Shown: positions 1 to 10,071 of the stretch, piece after piece
Numbering within the stretch: the first letter of the stretch is position 1
Layout of the letters: the number at the start of each line of letters is the position of its first letter
DNA from: Sarcomyxa edulis
Taxonomy: Eukaryota; Basidiomycota; Agaricomycetes; Agaricales; Mycenaceae
Direction of reading: 5' to 3'
NCBI GenBank assembly: GCA_009761415.1
Contig: QUOL01000005.1
Coordinates: 1,426,001-1,490,000 of the forward strand
DNA: 64,000 nucleotides
Notes under the pieces: generated by a model
The model's input: only the letters and a program-made list of their open reading frames with translations
Told to the model about the DNA's origin: nothing
Databases searched by the model: none
Position numbers and translations under genes: made by a program

Positions 1-350
1 ACCGTGAGTAGTCGCTATACCTATACTAGTTCCCAACAGTAGGGAAATGTACGATCCTATGACCAGGCCTCAAGGTCTGGTCGTGCCTATATGGAGAATC
101 GCCGATAGCCAGTAGCATTCGAAGCGTGAACTTCAAGAGCTTGGAAAAGTAATAATCGATAAGCGTGAATCGATCCGAGTCAAATCACCTGACGCGAGGC
201 GGCTGGGGCCGGGGGCGTGTCGGTCACGGACGTAACTTGACCAGGAACCTCTTCATAGTATCTAGGTTCGGGCCTCAGAGGCTTTAGTGGTTAGCGCTCT
301 AACGTTTTCACGCTTGAATCCCAAACCACACTCAAGTCTGCTATTGCGCT
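1..350. other. Upstream region of K1, no gene seen
   Basis: No reading frame with a recognisable product is present. The stretch is presumably the promoter and 5' leader of the kinase-like gene beginning at 351. Three of the eight other-strand relatives in this window have a divergent partner gene upstream. If K1 has one, it would lie beyond the left edge of the window, so its absence here says nothing. Confidence 0.4.
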
Positions 351-1595
351 ATGAGTACTGTAAATTCGACAATCATCGCTACCACTCTAAGCAGCACCAA
401 AAGTCCGGATGATGTCTTTCTTTGGACTCGATGGGAGCTCTTCTGGGTCGAGCACCAGCCATTCTTACTTTCGAGAGGTTACAGATTGCGTACAAGATAT
501 AACCCAAATTGGATTCCGTCTTGGCGTCAATCCAAAAAGAAAATCTACGACTGCGAGGACGCTATTCATGCAGTGGTACGGTCACTCGACTATTATCTTC
601 GTTGTCTTGTTTAAAGTTCTCACTCAAAGTTTTGAGGGTCTAGTATTTCAACTTGATTGATGCCGTACGTATCAGCGACAATAAGAATGTCGTCCTGAAG
701 AAAGTGCATACCTGGACGGATGAATTACCTGTTGCCACCTTCTTGTCCTCTGAAGAGATGCGTAACGACCCTCGTAACCACTCGATGACTCTTTTGGACG
801 TCATTCCTGTTCCTAACGATGACGAGCATGCTTTGATCGTCATGCCCATTCTCCGCGAGTTTCACGACCCTCCCTTTGCACGTAGGGGGGAAGTTATTGA
901 GGCGCTGAGGCAAATATTGCAGGTCCGTATGTTCTTGTACTCAGAAATGTATTTTCATTCGAACTCAACAGGGCATCGAGTTCATGCATGAACATCGTAT
1001 TGCACACAGGGATGCGTGCTGGAAGAATCTCATGATGGATGCTACCAAGATCATCCCAAAAGGTTTTCATCCGCAACGTCCGCGGACAACTACCGGTATC
1101 TCTACGGACTTGAGCTGGAACAAGCGGTCGTCTGTAGCTCCCATCGATTACTTCATCATCGATTACGGACTGACTATGTGGTTCCGAGACCCACACGCCA
1201 GTAATCTAGCTCTCGGGGTGTGCGGTCAGGATAAAACAGTCCCGGAACTTTCCGCTACTATTCCTTACGATCCTTTCAAGGTTGACATATATCAACTCGG
1301 CGGAGTCATTCAGACGTTGATAGAGGTGTGACCTTGCCCTTTTCTTTTCTATGCTTGACTCCTGAACTCTAGTTCAAAGACTTATATAGGATATCTCGAG
1401 ATGTTCCGGCCATTAGCGACGAAGATGATGTCGAAGGACCCCACGCAGCGTCCCACCGCGCCCGAAGTAGTACAGACCTTTGAGGAAATCGTTTCAGTAA
1501 TGACTGCACGCGACCAAAGGGCACGTATCAAACGTCCTTGCGACACGTTTTCGAGGCGTTTTGATTTGTGGATAAATTGTATACCGAATCTCTGA
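351..1595 (+). CDS. Kinase-like protein K1 (intact, one intron fewer)
   Basis: This is a short protein-kinase-like protein of 356 residues in four exons: 351-572, 644-922, 972-1325 and 1380-1595. All three introns are phase 0 in my model. It opens with the family signature FWVEHQPFLLSRGY, then RxRYxPxWIPSW. Next come a beta-3-like VVLKKV with its lysine, a hinge-like DDEHALIVMP, the catalytic loop HRDACWKN, IDYGL (DYG instead of DFG), GQDKTVPEL, KVDIYQLGG and DPTQRPTA. The general order matches a eukaryotic protein kinase, but no glycine-rich loop is visible. Unlike its relatives, K1 has no intron inside the catalytic loop after HR. Whether it phosphorylates proteins cannot be told from sequence. 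Related genes are common in Agaricomycetes and have no settled role that I know of. Confidence 0.85.
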
Positions 1596-2177
1596 TCACA
1601 TCTACTAGTCACCGAATTCTCCTCTACCTCCTTTCTTCCCTTCCAATGAGGCACACTTGCCCGAATACCCCGATTACGATCACCTATGTGTTTCTCATCT
1701 CTCCGCTATTATTTTAGGCTCAAATCTCCTTAACCTTATTCGCCCGTATTCAATCTCGTGCGTTACTTCTTACTCTTTCTCATGGACGGAGACCAACTCG
1801 AAATAGGCATACTTTTCCCTGAAAATCTGTAGCACGATGTCAGCACTCAGGTGGCAAATTGCAAGGACCGTGTCCTGCCATCAATCAATCATGTCGTATC
1901 ACAACATATCGACGAGTGCGCGGTGACTCCGAGTCGGTGGCACTCAGGTCGATGGATTCGACCAGCGACTATTTGTTCTCTACTACGCTTGGAACTATGT
2001 GCCGTACCCTCGGACAAACCTGCTTTTGATCGGCGAATTACAATCACACTTCGGGACCGGTGACTTTCCCACTACTTGTAAGTTGGCTGGTTCAGTTTAA
2101 AGCTCCCGTGTTGAGTGATACTGGTACATAGCCTCGGTTTTTCTTTAGCTTACACACTTTCTATCCCCCTACTTAGG

Positions 2178-3443
2178 ATGTCGAAAGAGACGATTGCGAG
2201 GGATCGTACTGAAGAGGATCGGTTTCTTCGTCGTGAATGGGAACAATTCTGGGTTGACCATCAGCCATTCCTTCTCTCTAGAGGGTATAAATTGCGTCCA
2301 CGATACGACCCAGACTGGATCCCATCCTGGACCAAGTCCAAAAAGTATCCCACTCGGTGTGAAGACTCCATCTACAACAGAGTAAGTGTTTCGTTGACCG
2401 TGTACAGCCCTATTCATCACGTTATGTATCCAGTACGCCAACGTTCTCGATGCTGTTCGCATCGAAGACGATAAGATCGTCGTCTTGAAGAAGGTTCGGA
2501 CTTGGACAGATGAACTTCCGGTTACTTCATATCTGTCTTCAGACAGGATGCGCTCTGATCCAAGGAATCGTGTGGTATCCGTCTTGGACATCATCTTGCT
2601 TCCCGGAGACGACGAACATGCTCTACTCGTCATGCCTTTGCTGCATAAATTTGACTCGCCGCCCTTTGCATACCGGATAGAAGTTATCGAGGCAGTGCGC
2701 CAATTTTTACAAGTATGTGCCGACCGTGTCATATTCATCTCTTGGTATCTGAGCTCCGTTGTGTAGAGTGTCGAGTTCATGCACGCCAATTATATTGCCC
2801 ACAGGTAAGCTCTAAATCTCATTACGGTCTGTTCAGACTCATACATTCATATTACAGAGATGTTTGTTGGTTGAATCTTATGATGGATTCGACTGAAGTA
2901 ATCCCCGAAGGGTTTCATCCACAGCGTATGTGGACCTCAGATGGCATCACATTCGGCTTCAAGTGGAAGCATCGCTCATCTGTCGGGCCGGTCCACTATT
3001 ATATCATCGACTGTGGACTGTCAACCTGGTTCCGATATCAAGGTCGAAGCATCATGTCCACTGGGATATACGGTCAAGATAAGACAGTTCCAGAGCTTTC
3101 TGACACTGTGCCGTACAATCCTTTCAAGGTTGATATATATCAACTGGGCGGAGTACTCATGAGACTATGCGATGTACGAGGTTCCTCGTTTATTGAGTGT
3201 GTGTTCCGCTGAATAATTCATTTCAAGACGTATCTAGGGTTTCTTGACATGTTGAGGCCTTTGGCAACGGAAATGACTTTGGAGGATCCCGAGAAACGAC
3301 TTACAGCGACTCAGGCATTGGAGATGTTCGACTTGATTGTCTCGGACATGAGCGAACGCGACCAGAGAACGCGAATCCGACGTCCTTCTGACACACTACG
3401 GAGACGTTTCTATTTTTGGAGGAACGGTCTGCCTAATTTGTGA
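2178..3443 (+). CDS. Kinase-like protein K2 (DCG variant)
   Basis: A five-exon paralog of K1, in the same direction and about 580 bases downstream. The start at 2178 (MSKETIARDR) is an ATG followed directly by the conserved FWVDHQPFLLSRGY signature; ATG codons further upstream give a longer frame without family support. The catalytic loop is HRDVCWLN, split by an intron after HR as in most of the family. The magnesium-binding motif is IIDCGL, so the usual phenylalanine or tyrosine is cysteine. The late motif reads EKRLTA, where relatives have QRPTA. Lysine in VVLKKVRTW, the catalytic Asp and Asn, and the DxG Asp are all present. The C-terminus ends in GLPNL, and the x-PNL ending is shared by all eight members here. 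Activity is possible but unproven. Confidence 0.82.
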
Positions 3444-3886
3444 TCAACTATGATTTCGATAGGCCTCTGTTACTCGACATATCGTCATGTATGTATGTGC
3501 CACAGGATCAATGACTTTATCCAGTACATTCTTTTCATGTACTATCACGTACTCTGTGCAGCGTCTTGCGTTGTTCCTGCTTTCAAGTCCCTATAATTCT
3601 GAGTCAATTTGACGGTCAATATGTCGATTTGATCCTGAATCAGTGGTCCAAGAGCTGAGTCCGAGTTAATCGTGGCTTGGACAGTCGGCCTTGAGCCGGC
3701 CCTTATCATGACCGCTTTCACAACACGCACCATGAGCGTCACTGAAGATTCCACAAGCGGAGAAGATAACTTGGATGGTTTGTTGGGTGGAAGACCAGAG
3801 AAACGCGGGCCAAGTCAGAAAGTCGAACTTGAAATCGACGCCAAAGTGCAGCGTGGGAATTGTCAACTTACCTCAACCTTACCACC
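3444..3886. other. Intergenic, K2 to SYF2
   Basis: This holds the 3' flank of K2 and the promoter and leader of the SYF2 gene. An in-frame ATG exists at 3860, upstream of the chosen SYF2 start, but the residues it would add are not basic and the downstream start is preferred. Nothing else was recognised. Confidence 0.4.
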
Positions 3887-5144
3887 ATGCCGGCCACCAG
3901 ATCGTCCAAACGCAACAAACGAGCTGCCCCTGTTCCTCCTGCGCATGTCGAAACGATAGAAGAACCAACTCCCCCAAGTGAGAAACAGGACGAACCAGTA
4001 CCACCTCAGCCCGAACCCGAAGTAATTACGAATGTCGTCGAATCTGTTGAAGAGGCTGCCGACAAAATGACTGGAATTGAAGAGAGTGCGGAGAAGCAAG
4101 AAAGTAAAGTCACCATGGAAGAACGAAAAGCGAAGATAGCTGAGCTCAGACAAAAGATGGTAAGTGCCTCCCGATCTTCGACGACTGTAATGCTAAATGT
4201 CTCTCAATTGCCACCAGCGGACATCCTCGCTCGCTAACCGAGCTTCTCTGATAGAAGAGAATGCAAAATCAAAAGTCAGTGCTCGTGATGCTGCACGTCT
4301 AGAGAAACAGCGCAAACTTGCCGAGGTACTACGAGCTAAAGCGGACGCTGAAGAGAACGGAGAAGATGTGGAGCGAGAGAAGAACTGGGAATGGACTATT
4401 GAAGAGAACGATCTTTGGGAGAAAAAGAAGGCTAGAAAAGCACGGAGAGCAGACTTTGAGTTCCATGGTGCGTCTATCGAACTTGTATGACTGTTGACGT
4501 GAGACTGAGATTTCGGCGTAGACGATGCTCATGCCGCTCGACGGAGGTACAAGAAAGATCTCGACCTGATCAAACCTGATTTAGTGGCATACAACCGACA
4601 GAAGGAGATCGCGATGGGTCTTGCGCCCGGTACACTGGTGACAAATTTCAATCCAACAGCTGGGTCATCGTCTATGCAGGTTCGTGCATTCCTGGTTATA
4701 TACAGTGAAGTGAGTCTGACGAAATTGTTCCTTATAGGTTATACCAACGAGTCAGCAACAACAACTCGCAGCAGAAAACCTCTACCGTGACGCCAACACT
4801 CTTATGTATGGTGATAACAAACCTACCGAGGATGCTATTGACCGTGTTGTCGGTAAAATCAACCGAGAGTGGGTCCCTTGTTGTTTTTTACGACTTACCA
4901 CTTACCACTTATCTCGCTAGCATCGACAAAAAGGGGAAATTCTCGCGGAAACGTCTCAACGAAGACGAGGGCGATATCACATATATCAACGAGCACAATC
5001 GGGTGTTCAACAAGAAGGTTTGTCTCCCTCGTTTTTCTGTCTCCTCGTTATACTTGACTTATTTTTTCATCGCAGATCGCAAGATATTACGACAAGTACA
5101 CCGCGGAGATCAGAGCGAGCTTCGAACGAGGTACCGCTCTCTGA
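3887..5144 (+). CDS. SYF2: Pre-mRNA-splicing factor SYF2
   Basis: SYF2 is a nuclear component of the Prp19 (NineTeen) spliceosomal complex. I see six exons: 3887-4159, 4218-4467, 4522-4679, 4738-4868, 4921-5017 and 5076-5144. The reading frame is kept across every junction. The start MPATRSSKRNKR gives a basic, Pro/Glu-rich N-terminus, followed by a charged coiled coil (RKAKIAELRQKM onward). The C-terminal half is diagnostic of the family: YNRQKEIAMG, ENLYRDANTLMYGDNKP, a DKKGKFSRKR segment, DEGDITYINEHNRVFNKK, and a terminal YDKYTAEIRASFERGTAL. The gene looks intact and is of usual family size. It is a conserved single-copy gene lying between two parts of the kinase-like family, and it has no sequence relation to them. 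Confidence 0.95.
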
Positions 5145-6392
5145 GCCCTGCATCAGGACCTCGCAAACTCTTCCCTTGCTGTCCTTGTATTTATTCCTTT
5201 GTATTCTATCGGACCAGTCTTTCCTAATTCAAGTGTGTATGACCGATTTCTTCTTCGTTGAGCTGATTGATTATTCGTCTTGCACTGCTGATCTTGTTTA
5301 CCGGAGGAATACCGTCTAGGTCTAGTGGTGTTTAGGTTTAGTGGATGAGCGCTGAGCCCACCAATGCCAGAGGCAGTGCGATTGAGGATGTCTGTTTAGT
5401 CGCAGCCTTCGAGCCAAACAATCGCATCTCGACTCAGTGGCACTGTGGCGGATCTCGACCCACCGACGGACATCCCTTCATGCCCGAGCCTCAGCTTCAC
5501 ACCCTCAACGTCAGGTCCAGTACAATCTGCGAAAACGCCGACGGTACGTTGATCATCTTGCGGTTCCGAATTTTTGGCATCTATTTCTGTTTCCGGCCTT
5601 CCTCTCACGCCATCAGGAACATATGGAACCTCCAGGCTCTAGTGCCGTGCCCCTTTGCAATAACTTCTCCTAGTATATCGGATCCCAAGGCGTGTACACT
5701 TGTCAGTAAATCACATTCTCAACGCATGTGCACATGCGCACTCTGAACGGGACGCCGAACGGATCTATCTCTACAAAAACCCCTCAAATTCAATCAAGAT
5801 GTTGACTCGGGCAAGGTCTGACGCACCACATCTTACATGCTTCGCCGCAATGGAAGATAAGTAGAAGGCAGTGCTGGTGATCATCTTGAGATTCTGATGG
5901 ACTTGCCGTTTCTGCTTCCATCATCCCAGCGGTGAGAAACAATCACGACGACAGATCACGGAGAAAGAGCGTGGGTTCAATACTATGGCGTGAACATAAG
6001 TTATAGTTTGGAACGTGGTCGTTCGAAGTGATTTCTTAATTCTCTGAGCATAATAGGATAGGGCTCTCAAGAAGCAGCGGACAATAGGAGTGGGGAAAAC
6101 AATACGAATCGAGCATAAAGGCTAGTATCTTCTTAAACTAGTTCAAACTCGCCATAGGGTTCAATGCAGCTGGCTCGTCCATACGGTTCGGCATACGATT
6201 AACGTGTGAAACAATTTTGTACATACGTGGTAACGAAGAAAACAAAAAACCGTCCAAACTAGCGTGCAGCGTGAGGGTTCCTATAGATTGAGTATGGCGA
6301 TGGTGCCACGTGATGGGGTAGGGGTCTGCTGTTGAAGAGGTGGAAGCAATGGTAGAAACGGGCATTGGGGTATCGTTTGTATAGTATCTAGT
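5145..6392. other. Long intergenic stretch, no gene supported
   Basis: About 1.25 kb separating the convergent 3' ends of SYF2 (+) and K3 (-). The longest open frames, for example 5345-5746 (+), have no recognisable motif, no plausible splice continuation and unlike composition, so I treat them as chance. No clear repeat or RNA gene was seen. Confidence 0.4.
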
Positions 6393-7671
6393 CTATAGAT
6401 TGGGCGCACCAATGCGCCACAGCCGAAAACGACGGGAAAGGGTGTCTTTTGAACGTCTGATACGGGCATTCCGCTGAGCGGGAGTCAACGACGAAACAAT
6501 GGACTCAAACGCCTCCAGAGCTTGTAATGATGTCGGACGCTGAAGAGGATCCTTGCAGGTCATCTGCAAGGCTAAAGGTCGGAAGACCTCGAGGCGGCCT
6601 TTGTACGTCTGCGAAAATAATGTCAACGACAGTTGATAGAAGAGATTGAACCAATAACAACACTTACCTCCATTAACTCATTGATAACATCGCCCAGTTG
6701 ATATATGTCTACCTTGAAAGTATCGTGAGGATCAGGACTCTGGAACTCAGGGACCTTCTTGTTCTGGCCATATTTCCCGGTAGTTCTGGTATCGACCGTA
6801 GGGTCACGAAACCAACTCGATAGACCGAAGTCGATGATATAATAATCGACCGGTGCCACAGACGTACGCGATTTCCACTTGAGCTTGAACCTGACTCCGT
6901 CTTCAGTGAAAGGCCTTTGAGGATGAAACCCGCCGGGTATCATTTTGGAGGAATCCATCATTAGATTCAACCAACATGCATCCCTGGATCCATGTCAAAT
7001 GCACTCTAATGCACATCAATATACGGAACGACGCGCCTGTGGACGATGTTATTTTCGTGCATAAATTCGATACCCTGAAATCCTGGGAGGTCAATTTGAG
7101 GCTTAAAACATTGAACAGGATGATACAAACTTGTAAAAACTGCCGAAGGGCTTCAATGACTTCGTTTCGACGAGAGAAGGGTGGAGAATCGAACTCTCGG
7201 AGGAGGGGCATGACGATGAAGCAATGCTCGTCATCCCCAGGTATTGGAACAACGTCCAAGAGAGGGGGAGCACGGTTTCGAGGATCAGAACGCATTGCGT
7301 CGGAGGAGAGATATGAGGCTATAGGAACCTCATCCGTCCAAGTTCGTACTTTCTTCAGAACCACCGTAGACTTGTCAGTCACTCTGACAGCATCGAGTAA
7401 GTTATCGTGCTGATATTTGTGCCATCAGTATGGTGTAAGTATCAAAGAGTAGAATACAAGCACTTACACTGTTTACAATATTGTCTGGACACTCAAATTC
7501 GGGTAACTCGTCAGAGAGCGTCCAGGATGGAATCCAATCCGGACTGTATCTAGGACGTAGTCGATAGCCTCTAGAAAGAAGAAATGGTTGGTGGTCTACC
7601 CAGAAGTGCTCTTGTGTCAAGAGGTCTGGCTGATATGTGATTGATTCCTTGAGTTCCGAGTCGGCGCCCAT
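6393..7671 (-). CDS. Kinase-like protein K3 (possible GC splice donor)
   Basis: A five-exon member of the kinase-like family. It starts at an ATG at 7671 (MGADSELKES) and ends in GAPNL. It has the family N-terminus FWVDHQPFLLSRGY with RPRYSPDWIPSW, then VVLKKVRTW, DDEHCFIVMP, a split catalytic loop HR/DACWLN, a canonical IIDFGL, KVDIYQLGD and DPLQRPTS. All main catalytic residues are present. The intron inside the catalytic loop begins with GC (CACAG|GCGCGT) where paralogs have GT, so it needs a GC-AG intron to splice; otherwise the gene is damaged there. It stands head-to-head with partner gene P0, which starts at 8257, the same arrangement as the three pairs between 23 and 34 kb. Confidence 0.8.
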
Positions 7672-8256
7672 GCAGAGAGATTGTCTGCGAGGCTATAGGA
7701 GGAGTCTTCAGTGTAGTTGGCACGCGTAGGTCAGGGTCCTTGGGTGCTTATTGTAGCACTTTCAGCGTTAGGACGCGAGACAATCTCTCTGCTAGTGGTT
7801 GTTGAGTGGTCGACTAGTCACCACGTGGCACGTGGACATCCAAAAACAATCACATATCCGGATTTCGAGTCAGGGTTCGATCTAGTTCAGAGAATCCAGT
7901 ATTCGAACTGCGCAGCGCGTCCATCATGATGCTTTCGTTTGCATCAAGAGAACCATAATGCGTATGTTCTTCGTATGTTCTAATTAAACGAGTCTTCTAA
8001 ATTTGACTCAAGTACTTAGACTCAGCCTCGATTAGCCAGGATTTATCGATTGATATTTATCTCCTCCCCAGATCTCAGAGTCCGCTCTGGCATTTTCTTC
8101 TCACCTACTACCATCACAATTGAAAACCCCGGGACCGCATATCATGGTGGAGTCATGCTTGGAGGTTTAAATACCCTCACAACCTGAGAATGTTCAGATA
8201 CCCTCTTCCCGGGCTCCCATCTTAATTCCACTCGACCTCTCCAGCGGGCTTTTTGA
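7672..8256. promoter_or_regulatory. Shared promoter region of K3 and P0
   Basis: A 585-base divergent intergenic region between two gene starts. It contains TGACTCA at 8004-8010, a perfect AP-1/Gcn4-type bZIP core. The same core, read as TGAGTCA, occurs in the corresponding regions of the K6/P1 and K7/P2 pairs. Shared regulation is an inference; no factor binding can be shown here. Confidence 0.35.
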
Positions 8257-9699
8257 ATGCCAGATAACCCAACGCAGGAGCTTGAAAAGCTCCGTGAACA
8301 ATATCAAGCTCTCAAGGACCTTATTCTAATAGAAAAGGACGAGGAGCACAAGAGAGCCTATCTCTCGCGGCTTGAACGGTGCGTACACCTATCGTTTCTT
8401 TGTCACGCGAAGCGGACTACATGTATCGTACAGACTCGAGAAAATCATAGATAAATTAGAACGCGACATTGCTGAACTGCCAGGAGTCATCAAACATTCG
8501 ATTCAACATCTACAGAAGAGACTTGCAAAGTCCTCGCATGTCGAAAGAGAAACGCTGGCCTTGCGTATTGAAAGAGAAACGATGGCTGCGGAAAACATCA
8601 CCAAGACTTTCAAGGTACAGCTACCGGTCTATTGCGCCACTCTCATATATATTCTAAGACTTTGATTTTGTAGGGGAGATCTGATGAGCTGAAGGAACAA
8701 CGAAGAGCGGCAGAGGAGCAAGCAGCCGCAGAACGAGTAGCAGAACTGGCAGTAGCAAACCCCAGCGATGTATCATTGATCCGCTTCAATCACGACCGTA
8801 AAGTTATACGGCAGTCTTTCAGGCAAGGATCTACGCAGAGCCTACCCTCAAGTTCGCAGCCACCACAAGTTCGACAGTATCAGTCTCATTACCAGCTCGG
8901 CAGCTCCCAAAGTTTGCAGTCGTCGAACCCGGCTTCTCATGCGCAATCGTCCGTGCAAGTACACGCGAACATGGGGTATCATGTTTCACAACAGCTGTAC
9001 GCCTCATATTTGCTATGACTCATTGACATTCTAACCGTCTCCAATCTATGGCAGGCCTCCTTTTCATCCCAGAGGGCTTGCGCCGTACCCCACAGCTGTA
9101 CAGCCTGCACAGGAGCATCTGACTTCTAACTTTCAATACCCTCCGGCCCCTGTAGTTCCCCACTCTTCGTCACCGTATCCTCCACCACACAGCGCGCAAA
9201 CGAGCTTTCGCCACGGTCATGTGATAGGTGCCGATACTTTTGGCAACCCCACAGAGTGAGTTTATTCCGACATTTGTTGTGAAAATCTGATTTCAGACGA
9301 CCTAATAGGCTGGAGGCCGCGGGAATTCCTGCTCACCGTAGAACCCAGTCTAACGTCTCTCAGCAGTCTTCGGTGTATTCTCACCATACCGACTCCTCGC
9401 ACCAGTCTAATTCATCTGGTCATTCGGGCCAGAACTACGCGACGAGCCCGTATGTTCGATTGTTTTTCTCAGACCATGATCTGACTCACTTTCATGTAGG
9501 TATCATAACTACCCGACCACTAGCAGGGGCCCATACTATTCCTATCCGCCACACTCCGCCGAAACTGAGGAGTCCAAGTACGTTCTAGCTGATCTCTCCG
9601 AAATATAAATATCAGTTACTGAATTTATCTCTCAGTGCTTCTCAGGATGTGTATCCAAGATCTCACGGCAAGCGTCCAGAGCGCTACCGCAACGATTAG
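8257..9699 (+). CDS. Partner gene P0: coiled-coil N-terminus, disordered tail
   Basis: I do not recognise a named family. The model has seven exons that keep frame. Exon 1 (8257-8378, 122 nt, ends in phase 2) and exon 2 (8434-8614, ends in phase 0) encode a charged helical region, with LEKLREQYQALKDLI, DEEHKRAYLSRLER and KIIDKLERDIAELP. From 8674 a further helical, Ala/Glu-rich stretch passes into a tail rich in Ser, Gln, Pro, Tyr and His (for example YSYPPHSAETEES), carried on exons separated by phase-2 introns. The stop follows RPERYRND. Exon 1 has the same length and phase as in P2, and the intron phase pattern is the same as in P1 and P2, which makes this the single-copy relative of that array. 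It is divergent with K3. It may be a scaffold or adaptor, but that is a guess. Confidence 0.7.
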
Positions 9700-10071
9700 C
9701 TGAGATCCACTGCTTCTGGTGCTGATTCTCGCCCTAAATTTCAAAGATGTATAGTCGTTGTGATGGTGTTGCTCCCAGTCCTTCCCTCTCATGTTGATTT
9801 CCTTTTGTACCTTGTTTTGTTATGCTCTATGCTTTCCCTCTCTCCTTGATGCCATTACATTTGTTGTATGGCTGACGCCTCGTTCTATCGGATTGTCTAG
9901 TCTACCAAATGTCTTGAATGTAACTGTCGTTAGCTTTGAATACGAATCTGAATACCTGTCCTCACGTCATTCCTGTTTCCTTACAAACTTCCGAGACTCG
10001 GACGGTGAAAAAAGATCCATACATCTCTACTCAACTCTCAAATCATTACAGTAAACGTTGCCAAAAAAAAA
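9700..10071. other. Convergent intergenic region P0/MFS
   Basis: 3' flanks of the convergent P0 and MFS genes. It includes an A-run at about 10062-10070 just outside the MFS stop. Nothing else recognised. Confidence 0.4.

Noticed and set aside
5345..5746. Plus-strand open frame of 133 codons
   Set aside because: No known motif, no splice continuation, and a composition unlike neighbouring genes; likely chance in a gene-free stretch.
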